34,378 nt of DNA from contig CANROO010000006.1 of assembly GCA_947632235.1 (NCBI GenBank), forward strand, positions 1-34,378, read 5' to 3'. The position numbers and the translations under genes were made by a program. This DNA comes from an uncultured Clostridia bacterium. Lineage in GTDB: Bacteria > Bacillota > Clostridia > Lachnospirales > CAG-274. The notes beneath the pieces were generated by a model. It worked only from the letters and a program-made list of their open reading frames with translations. It was not told the DNA's origin and made no database searches. Of the stretch, positions 1 to 6,580 are shown piece by piece; within the stretch, counting starts at the first letter, position 1; every line of letters begins with the position of its first letter.

Positions 1-1
1 T

Positions 2-565
2 TGCATTAAAATTGCTTTGGAAATATAAAAAATGGTATTTTACGAAATTGAAAATACCATTTTTTCGACAGTCTGAAACCGCCCGAAGGCGGTTATGAAA
101 AAAATTTGAAATTTTATAATATATATCAATTTTTCTGCTGTCATTATCCCAAATCAAATCACAGTTGTTTCTCTGTGCCACAGTCCTTAATGGAATATAT
201 ATTTCATCATCATGTGTATAAGCAATGCCCATTGAAGCTCCGTGAATAAGTAAATTTAATTCGGACATTTCATCAAAACTGCTTACATCAATATTGTCTC
301 GTTCGTAGGCATAATCCAGATCAACAGCAGAATTTTGAGTGTCCAAGCTATAGTTATAGCCAAAAATGCTTCGTATATCTCTTATTGACATATATATTTT
401 ATCATCTATGACTATCAATGACTTTATTCTTATATAATAGTCGTCGTTAATAGTTACTGTAATATTATCCTGCATGCTTGTTCCTGCATATGAAGCTTTA
501 CAATTCATACAAAACAGCATAACAACCATATTTATGACAAATAATGATCTTAAATATTTTTTCAT
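2..565 (-). CDS. Secreted protein with copper-amine-oxidase-like stalk domain (3' end outside window)
   Basis: This reading frame is absent from the ORF track because it has no stop before the window edge. It starts at an ATG preceded by GAGGTG, and the protein opens with a signal peptide (MKKYLRSLFVINMVVM, cleavage near KASYAG). The body carries paired stalk-domain motifs typical of copper amine oxidase N-terminal-like domains (PF07833): IYMSIRDIRSIFGYNY, then IYIPLRTVAQRNNCDLIW and RKIDIYY. Such a domain normally ends at about residue 150. Here the frame runs on through a GC hairpin, the 18-nt CAGACTGTCG element and another hairpin, so the native stop may have been lost or displaced by that element. 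It lies 26 bp after the next gene, which carries a similar domain, suggesting tandem relatives on one transcript. The role is unknown; cell-surface or peptidoglycan association is inferred from the family. Confidence 0.7.
   Translation of the reverse strand, partial: MKKYLRSLFVINMVVMLFCMNCKASYAGTSMQDNITVTINDDYYIRIKSLIVIDDKIYMSIRDIRSIFGYNYSLDTQNSAVDLDYAYERDNIDVSSFDEMSELNLLIHGASMGIAYTHDDEIYIPLRTVAQRNNCDLIWDNDSRKIDIYYKISNFFHNRLRAVSDCRKNGIFNFVKYHFLYFQSNFNA
31..92 (-). terminator. Double hairpin with the 18-nt repeat between stems
   Basis: On the minus strand a small stem (CCGCC-TTCG-GGCGG, 79-92) is followed by TTTCAGACTGTCGAAAAA (61-78), then an 11-bp stem (AATGGTATTTT with AAAATACCATT, 31-41/51-61) and a T run. 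It has the form of a Rho-independent terminator for the stalk-domain genes, yet the reading frame above passes through it without a stop. The layout matches 5186-5241. Confidence 0.6.
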
Positions 566-591
566 AGCAACACCTCAACTATTTTAGTCAT

Positions 592-1680
592 TTATTTTTC
601 GTCTATCCAATTATTAGCCAATAAAAGTGCATTATCAATTCTTCTAATCATAATCATAGCATAACTATTATCAATCTTTTCAGCATTCTCATATTCTTTA
701 TTATAGATGATATATGCGTCTAAGTCTTTATCATATCTAACTTTAATGTCCGCGCCCTCAAAGTCATCAGCATAATATGCTTTTAACATATTTTTGTAAA
801 ACTCTATATCACCGTCTGCGGGAACATTATAATTGAAATCGGGATCAATATAATCAAAATACTTAGCATATAAATTCATGGTAGATATAAACATCGCTTC
901 ATATATGTCTTCACACCTATATACCGAATTTTTGGCAAGGTGGGATGCATGATTATCATCTATTTCTCTTTGCGTTAATTTTACATATCCTTTATATTTT
1001 TCAGTATAAATATTATGCATTTCCAAGAATTTTGTATTGGGAAATTTTGCCTTAATGAGTTTGCTTTCATTTGTGTAATCATATTTTTTTACCCTGAATG
1101 TACCTGTTTCTTTACAGAATCCCCCTATATAACCCACTCTCGGGAAAATAGCATTTACAAATTGTATACCTACCAAAACATTATTGTTTACATACTTACC
1201 GCTTATACTCTTTGTCCAATTTCCCATGGGTATTTCAATATCTTTTCCGTTATAGCTCATATATATATCATATAACAAATATCTTTCCTTATCATCATAA
1301 GAATCAAATGACATATTTGAGAAATACTTAAATTTAGTGCCAAAAACAGTAAAACTTCCCAGATAATATGGTTCTTTTGCAGGAAAAGGCGCCCATTCCA
1401 TCCTTCCACCCATACCTTCCACAAGCTCTCTGAGTGAAATATAATTTCCTGAGTCATATTCATATACCTTCATTGTTTTTCCTACATAGTTTCCGTTAAT
1501 TTCAATTCTATATTCATCTATGTTTTTTGCAGTTCTTTCGGACACATTGCCTGCTTCCTGTTCTTCATTTGAGCTGTATTTATATATTGTTGTAAGCTTC
1601 GGAAGCGGTTTTCCGAAGCATGTTATTGTAATAGATAAAATAAAAATCATTGTTAATATTATTGTCGATATTTTTTTCAT
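592..1680 (-). CDS. Secreted protein with copper-amine-oxidase-like stalk domain
   Basis: A 362-aa protein with an N-terminal signal peptide (MKKISTIILTMIFILSITITCFG). Stalk-domain motifs appear at YISLRELVEGMGGRMEW (about residues 80-98) and VLVGIQFVNAIFPRVGYIGG (about 168-190), as in PF07833 domains. The C-terminal ~160 residues (charged, Tyr-rich) match no family I recognise. The ATG overlaps the stop of the upstream RHS remnant (TAATG), and its ribosome site (AAAGGA) lies inside that remnant, so translation may be coupled to a decaying gene. The next gene downstream carries a similar domain 26 bp away. Export is well supported; the function is unknown. Confidence 0.7.
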   Translation of the reverse strand: MKKISTIILTMIFILSITITCFGKPLPKLTTIYKYSSNEEQEAGNVSERTAKNIDEYRIEINGNYVGKTMKVYEYDSGNYISLRELVEGMGGRMEWAPFPAKEPYYLGSFTVFGTKFKYFSNMSFDSYDDKERYLLYDIYMSYNGKDIEIPMGNWTKSISGKYVNNNVLVGIQFVNAIFPRVGYIGGFCKETGTFRVKKYDYTNESKLIKAKFPNTKFLEMHNIYTEKYKGYVKLTQREIDDNHASHLAKNSVYRCEDIYEAMFISTMNLYAKYFDYIDPDFNYNVPADGDIEFYKNMLKAYYADDFEGADIKVRYDKDLDAYIIYNKEYENAEKIDNSYAMIMIRRIDNALLLANNWIDEK

Positions 1681-2049
1681 TAATAGTCAGTCCTTTCTTT
1701 AGGAGTTCTTACGCCATATGCTGCATAAAAATTAAGACCGGCGTCAGGTAATTGACTCTTCATTTCTTCAATTTTAGCCGTTTTTGTCCCATTTTCAGTT
1801 GAAGCAGGTTCATAGTAGCGGTTTCTAAGGTATATAGGTCCGCTTTCACTGTCGGTGTATTCTCCGCAGCAGCCGAAAGGTATATCATTTGTCCTTTTAT
1901 ATATTACTTCACCATAGGAATAATACTTGGCATTTCTTGTAAGAGTAAGTCCCTTTCTTTCTCTCACTATATTTCCGTTGTTAGCATATGTATATTTCTG
2001 TGAGCCATTGGCTTTTCCGATTTTGTGTTGAATATTCTGCTTATACTTG
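1680..2049 (-). pseudogene. RHS-repeat core fragment (degenerate 3' end)
   Basis: The track starts this ORF at a GTG, but the frame is open further upstream and reads an RHS/YD repeat (KYTYANNGNIVRERKG), then the core signature CGEYTDSESGPIYLRNRYYEP. A typical RHS core would continue into TGRF..DP; here it turns into PASTENGTKTAKIEEM and stops. There is no start or ribosome site for a complete RHS protein, and the frame runs into the 3' end of the 210-aa ORF at 2041. This is the remnant of a large RHS/YD-repeat wall or toxin-delivery protein, most likely an orphan C-terminal cassette. A second, shorter scrap of the same motif lies at 2800-2895. Confidence 0.75.
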
Positions 2050-2673
2050 ACTATACCATGAGTGGAAAAAATACCAATTAATAAAATCTTTTACTTTTTT
2101 CCATAAAAACCAATCTGCTTTATTAATATGAAAACCATTATCTAAAATAGTATAATAACTATCCTCATTTGGTTTAGGCAATATATAAAAATATATTTTA
2201 TCCTCTGCCCTGTCATACTCTTCCGACTGTACATCGGTATCGATTTCCAATGATATGTCAGAGCCTCTGTTTTTATTAAATAATTGCATTAAATCATCAC
2301 GATACGGAAAAACAACAATTCTTGAATAATATATACCCTTTACAGGGGCTCCCAAGGATATAAAAAGTGAATTATTATCAAAGTCTATTTCGGGTATTTC
2401 AACACCGATACTTGCTAAATTTTCTATATCCCAGCGATAGGGATTTGCATTATATCCTCTCTGTATGATAACACAGCCGGGATACCTGAATTTACTGTCG
2501 GGTATTATTTTTTCCGTATTGGCTTTGAGTTCAGTCATTGATATTTCTTGTGTGCCTGCTGACTTATAATTCAATTTAGGCTTTCTGACCTTTAAATATG
2601 AATAGAATAACAACAATAATAATATAACGCTTACGAGCAAAATCAATATTAATTTGCAAATACGCTTAGCCAT
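2041..2673 (-). CDS. Membrane-anchored protein of unknown function, between RHS remnants
   Basis: The start is set at the internal ATG (MAKRICKLI) because AGAGGTG lies 9 nt upstream; the track's longer form adds 11 residues with no ribosome site. The 210-aa product has one strong transmembrane segment (KLILILLVSVILLLLLFYSYL, about residues 6-26) and a soluble C-terminal domain probably outside the cell. I recognise no family. It sits between two RHS-core remnants, the usual place for toxin, immunity or other cargo genes in RHS loci. A cargo or immunity role is only inference. Confidence 0.6.
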   Translation of the reverse strand: MAKRICKLILILLVSVILLLLLFYSYLKVRKPKLNYKSAGTQEISMTELKANTEKIIPDSKFRYPGCVIIQRGYNANPYRWDIENLASIGVEIPEIDFDNNSLFISLGAPVKGIYYSRIVVFPYRDDLMQLFNKNRGSDISLEIDTDVQSEEYDRAEDKIYFYILPKPNEDSYYTILDNGFHINKADWFLWKKVKDFINWYFFHSWYSQV

Positions 2674-2799
2674 TAAATAATGCACCTCTGTTTTTATATA
2701 TTTCATTCAATTGACTATCAAATTAAGTTTATTTACCTTGTTTTCTGCTCGCTTATATAATGTTCCGTTTTCTTTATCGGCATTTTTTGTACAAAATAC

Positions 2800-2895
2800 A
2801 TACGCAATATAAGTCCGCTTTCGCTGTCGGTATATTCTCCGCAGCAGCTAAATGTACATCATTCTTGCCCGCTTTGTATATCATTCACCAAAAGC
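2800..2895 (-). pseudogene. Short RHS-core relic
   Basis: Minus-strand translation gives GEYTDSESGLILRMYF, a copy of the RHS core motif at 1680-2049 with one codon missing and frame breaks on both sides (stops before GEY in the same frame). Nucleotide similarity to 1826-1920 is obvious by eye, for example TCCGCTTTC.CTGTCGGT.TATTCTCCGCAGCAGC. It fills most of the 198-bp gap between the 210-aa ORF and the histidine kinase. Confidence 0.7.
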
Positions 2896-2904
2896 ATGGA
2901 ATTA

Positions 2905-4185
2905 TCAAGGATTCAAGATCACACAGGCGGTACAGATGCCCTCCTGAATTTTATAGTTGATGTCCCCCTGATACCTTATAGATGATGAAATGATACTGTC
3001 GATTCCTATACCTCGCGCAGTCGGCAGTCCGTTTTCAAGCTTCAGCTCCGCACCGCAGGGATTACTGACCGCAATCACCGTTTTATTGCCTACATTTCTG
3101 ATATGTACCTGAATGGGACCGGGGCTTTTTAGTGCAACGCAGGCGTTAAGAGCATTTTCCAGAAGGTTGGCAAGTATCGCCACAAAATCCACATCGGCGA
3201 CCTTCGACTTTGCCGGTGTATCCGCCTTGGCAGTATATTCCACGCCCGCTTTTTTTGCCTTCTCCGCATAGGAGCTCAGTATGCCGTTGACTGTGACGTT
3301 CGGACACCACGCAGGAAAGCTCTCCGAGGCTTCCTCGTTATGCCCTAAATAAGCCAATATACCCTCTGTGTTACCCTCACGCGCCATAGCCGCTATTCGC
3401 TCGGCATGATGGCGTATGTTGTGACGGAACTGACGGATCTCCTGCTCGTTTTTTCTCGCATTTTCCACATAGGTCATAAGGTACTCAACATTTTGCCTTA
3501 CCAATTTGTCCCTTGCTTCCTTTCGCATCTGATGTATGTTGCTTATTATCAATATGTTAGCTACGGCAAAGGAGCATACAAACAGTGAAAAAAAGATTAA
3601 GGTGTTTGAATTGATGCAGTTATCCGCAGTGATCTTTGACAGGAGTATCACAAAGGTGAAAAAATATATTATGGAAACGATATTCAGCGATATCCAGTTT
3701 TTCGTGCGAAATCCGCTGACATCGCGTATGAGCGGTCTGCCATATTTATAATACATAAATAAGATCACAAAACAAATAATGCCGAAGAGCACACCTCGAA
3801 TAAAATACACAAAAGTATCCGAACCGTTCGGCAAAAGCAAATAGCATAAATAAAACGAGACAGACAGCGAAACGCCGATAACACAGCCATATGTGATCCA
3901 AAGATAGCATTTCTTCCAAAAACCGTCTGCGGATGCGTATATAAAAATCCCCCAAAAGTATATATATGAAAGCATAAAAGCAACAGGCATCCTCCATGGC
4001 TTTGACAGAAAAACAAAGCAGAAGCACAGCTCCAGAAAAAGGAATATACCCGCCGAGCCCCAAAGCAGAGCCGTCTTTTTTACCGAGTATTTTCTCTCCT
4101 GAAGCAAAAGTCCTGCCGTCAAATGTATTGCAAAAAACAACAAGCTTACAAAAAAGGCAATTATTATTCTTTGGCTCGTCGGCAT
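2905..4185 (-). CDS. HPK10-family sensor histidine kinase (AgrC/ComD-like, GHKL)
   Basis: A 426-aa kinase. The N-terminal ~215 residues form about six membrane helices with little extracellular sequence, as in peptide-pheromone receptors of the AgrC/ComD type. A cytoplasmic linker leads to the phospho-acceptor region QFRHNIRHH (His255 by family position). The GHKL ATPase domain shows NLLENALNAC (N box) and RGIGIDSI (G box). The start codon overlaps the stop of the LytTR regulator (ATGA), so the two are translationally coupled. No AgrB or AgrD is visible nearby, so the ligand is unknown. Family assignment is strong; peptide sensing is inferred from topology. Confidence 0.88.
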   Translation of the reverse strand: MPTSQRIIIAFFVSLLFFAIHLTAGLLLQERKYSVKKTALLWGSAGIFLFLELCFCFVFLSKPWRMPVAFMLSYIYFWGIFIYASADGFWKKCYLWITYGCVIGVSLSVSFYLCYLLLPNGSDTFVYFIRGVLFGIICFVILFMYYKYGRPLIRDVSGFRTKNWISLNIVSIIYFFTFVILLSKITADNCINSNTLIFFSLFVCSFAVANILIISNIHQMRKEARDKLVRQNVEYLMTYVENARKNEQEIRQFRHNIRHHAERIAAMAREGNTEGILAYLGHNEEASESFPAWCPNVTVNGILSSYAEKAKKAGVEYTAKADTPAKSKVADVDFVAILANLLENALNACVALKSPGPIQVHIRNVGNKTVIAVSNPCGAELKLENGLPTARGIGIDSIISSSIRYQGDINYKIQEGICTACVILNP

Positions 4186-4910
4186 CAGCTTTCTGCCTCC
4201 TTTAAGTAAAAATCAAAATACGCCTGCTTTATCTCGGAACGGCACCTCCTTGGAACGGGTATGACGGTATCATCATCCATAAGCAGATCCGTACCGGAAA
4301 AGCAGCGGACATGACTCAGGTTGACAATATAGGAGCTCCCGCATTTTGTCATGCCTTTTTTGCCCATGATACATTCCTGAAGCTGTATCGGCGATAACCA
4401 CACGGAAAGCTTTTTACCCGAAACAAGAGAAAACACACGCCGTTTATCTCTTGTTTCTATGTAAAGAATATCCTCCAGAGCTATGCGGTGCAATTCTCCG
4501 TCACAGCGGAGAAGGACCCATGTTTTTTGCTCACGCATGGCAATGACACGCTCTAAGGCAGTGTCAAACTGTTCCTGCGTGTAAGGCTTGCATATATAGT
4601 CCGCGGCATGTATGGAAAAGGCATCGACAGCATAATCCGAACTGGTCGTCAAAAATACGATGTCGGTATTTTCACTGAAACGGAGAATAGCCCGTGCCAA
4701 TTCTGTTCCCAGCATATCGGGCATACAGATATCCAAAAGCGCAATATCCGGACCGCCTGACCTGTCAAACGCTTCCAGCATTTCAAATGCAGACGAATAC
4801 ACATCAAATTCAATGCCATACTCACAGTGTTCCGCTGTGTAGACCCGGAGATTATCTGCAATCCTTTTTCTCTCTTCGGCCTCATCATCGCAAATAGATA
4901 TTTTAAGCAT
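4185..4910 (-). CDS. LytTR-family response regulator
   Basis: The start is set at MLKISICDDE because AAAGGAAACGGAACA precedes it; the track's extension to 5057 adds a hydrophobic stretch with no ribosome site. The 241-aa product has a receiver domain (acidic CDDEAEE, phospho-acceptor Asp60 in LLDICMPDM, conserved Lys in ICKPY) and a C-terminal LytTR DNA-binding domain (about residues 135-235, including LEDILYIETRDKR, and YIVNLSHVRCF). It is the partner of the downstream HPK10 kinase and should bind LytTR-type direct repeats. Related pairs control bacteriocins, competence or virulence; the target here is unknown. Confidence 0.9.
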   Translation of the reverse strand: MLKISICDDEAEERKRIADNLRVYTAEHCEYGIEFDVYSSAFEMLEAFDRSGGPDIALLDICMPDMLGTELARAILRFSENTDIVFLTTSSDYAVDAFSIHAADYICKPYTQEQFDTALERVIAMREQKTWVLLRCDGELHRIALEDILYIETRDKRRVFSLVSGKKLSVWLSPIQLQECIMGKKGMTKCGSSYIVNLSHVRCFSGTDLLMDDDTVIPVPRRCRSEIKQAYFDFYLKEAES

Positions 4911-5036
4911 TGTTCCGTTTCCTTTCCTTAAAACGCCGAGGGTAAGCAAACCCTTCGGCAGTATACGATGCTGCCAATAAACGGCAAGCGCATACCAAAA
5001 ATACAGCAATCTCTTCTGCATACTTCTATATAATAC

Positions 5037-5065
5037 ATTATATACCAATATTCGCATCTTTGCAA
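5037..5065 (-). promoter_or_regulatory. Sigma-A promoter of the LytTR/HPK10 operon
   Basis: TTGCAA (5060-5065), a 17-bp spacer and a perfect TATAAT (5037-5042) on the minus strand. Transcription would begin near 5030, giving a leader of ~120 nt. The leader holds a hairpin (GCCGAAGGGT/ACCCTCGGC, about 4936-4960) just before the ribosome site, and an open frame in phase with the regulator. Whether either is regulatory is unknown. Confidence 0.75.
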
Positions 5066-5185
5066 TAGGACTTTTATGCCAAGCTCATCTTCGGTCATAT
5101 TTATAAAAAATATAATGCTAGGTGAAATACCTGTTTCGGCTTGCCAAAAAAACGCAGAAGCCGAGCCTTTTCGTTGCATAAAAAA

Positions 5186-5241
5186 AGCCTAGATTTTTCT
5201 AGGCTTTTTCGACAGTCTGAAACGCCATTTTTACATGGCGT
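5186..5241 (-). terminator. Tandem terminator hairpins with the 18-nt repeat between them
   Basis: Downstream of the solute-binding-protein gene the minus strand reads stem ACGCCAT/ATGGCGT (5222-5241), then TTTCAGACTGTCGAAAAA (5205-5222), then stem AGCCTAG/CTAGGCT (5186-5205) followed by seven T. The second stem is a strong Rho-independent terminator. Together with the promoter above, this accounts for most of the 351-bp gap at 4911-5261; nothing else is seen there. Confidence 0.75.
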
Positions 5242-5261
5242 TTTTTTACTGTCAAAAATAT

Positions 5262-6542
5262 TTAAAACCCTTCCATGCCCTGTTTTTGGGCTTGTGTTAC
5301 TCTGTATTCATCCATAAGTCTGACGCACTCGTTTACGCTTATCTCTTTATTGAAAAGGCTGTTTAGGGCGCTCACCATATCCTCGGCGCTGTAGCCGGTC
5401 ACTCTGGAGGCCGCAGTGGAAACACGCTCGTTTTTGGATATGGAATCGGCTGCGTCCGTGACCATTCCGGACTGTATATTTGTAGTCTGAGCCTTAAAGC
5501 AGTTTACGGTCGAAATGCCGTCAAAGGCTATATTATAATTTTTACTGTCGGCGCAGAATGAAAGGAATTCAAGGACCTTGTCAAGGTGTCCGCTGTTTTT
5601 ATTCGCCATCATCATATTGAGGTTTCCGCCTTCATATGTGCCGTTCTCGGCGGTATTGAGGAAAACGGGCATAAGCGCAAAGTCATCCACGGAATATTTG
5701 CCGTCCTCGGCAAAGTCCGTATAGAACCATGTGTCCCATATGAATGTCATAACAGCCTCTCCCGAGCTCATTTTATCGCTTATATCAGACCAACCCGTCT
5801 GAAGAAAATCTTCGCCGAACCAGCCCTTTTCGGCGGCATCGTTAAGCCAGCGGACCATATTTGTGACCTCGGGGATATCGGCGTAGCCTATTTCATTTTT
5901 ATTTATTTTTTCGAGCGTTTCGGGAGAATCCGCAAAAACGGGGTCAAGTCCGAGCTGAGGCATCCACGAGCAGCCGTCGGCAGGCCAGCATATGGGCGTA
6001 TAGTCCGCATCGGCAAGCGCCTGACAGAGCATATCAAATTCCGCCTGATTTTCTGCAGGCTTAAGTCCAAGGCTGTCAAGTATTGTCTTGTTGTAATAAC
6101 ATCCCGAAACGGAGTTTTCCCAGAAAGGCAGACCCAAAAGCTTTCCGCCCGCATTTGTGCAGTAATCCCTCGCGCCGTCCGTGAGGTCGCTCACCCATTT
6201 TTCATTGTTGAGGTAATAAAAATTGTTTTCTGCATCAAAGCGGTTGAGGTCTTCATTGTTGAAATGCATGAATATATCGGGAGCATTGCCTGCATCGAAT
6301 TCGGCGGCTGCCGCTGTTTCAAACTCGGAATCCTCGAAGGATATTATATCGAGCTTATTGCCCGTTGCTGTTTCATATTGGCTGAAAATGCTCTGCATAT
6401 AGCTTTTGGCAATATCGCTTTCCTTGCCCATGAGGGTAAGGGTGACGGGAGTATCCTCATTTTCCTGCCTGTTCGCATTACATGCAGTAAGGATAAGCGA
6501 CAAAACAAGAACCGCTGTAAGAAACAGTTTTTTATTCTTCAT
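5262..6542 (-). CDS. Extracellular solute-binding lipoprotein (ABC sugar type)
   Basis: The ATG at 6542 is chosen because AGGAGG lies at good spacing; the track begins one codon earlier at a TTG. The 426-aa product has a lipoprotein signal with lipobox LTAC near residue 22, then a family-1 solute-binding fold typical of oligosaccharide ABC transporters (for example APDIFMHFNNEDLNRF, GKLLGLPFWENSVSGCYYNK, and a C-terminal helical tail). No permease or ATPase gene is adjacent. It is followed upstream by a hybrid sensor kinase 38 bp away on the same strand. That suggests it either feeds a distant transporter or presents ligand to the kinase's periplasmic-type sensor domain. The second reading is inference. 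Confidence 0.85.
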   Translation of the reverse strand: MKNKKLFLTAVLVLSLILTACNANRQENEDTPVTLTLMGKESDIAKSYMQSIFSQYETATGNKLDIISFEDSEFETAAAAEFDAGNAPDIFMHFNNEDLNRFDAENNFYYLNNEKWVSDLTDGARDYCTNAGGKLLGLPFWENSVSGCYYNKTILDSLGLKPAENQAEFDMLCQALADADYTPICWPADGCSWMPQLGLDPVFADSPETLEKINKNEIGYADIPEVTNMVRWLNDAAEKGWFGEDFLQTGWSDISDKMSSGEAVMTFIWDTWFYTDFAEDGKYSVDDFALMPVFLNTAENGTYEGGNLNMMMANKNSGHLDKVLEFLSFCADSKNYNIAFDGISTVNCFKAQTTNIQSGMVTDAADSISKNERVSTAASRVTGYSAEDMVSALNSLFNKEISVNECVRLMDEYRVTQAQKQGMEGF

Positions 6543-6580
6543 CAAATATATCCTCCTAAGCTTCGTTTTGAGCCCCCTAT

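Noticed and set aside
4928-5179. 83-aa minus-strand ORF as a possible AgrD/AgrB-type peptide
   Set aside because: Its start lies upstream of the predicted promoter -10 and it has no ribosome site or AgrD-like Cys-plus-acidic tail.
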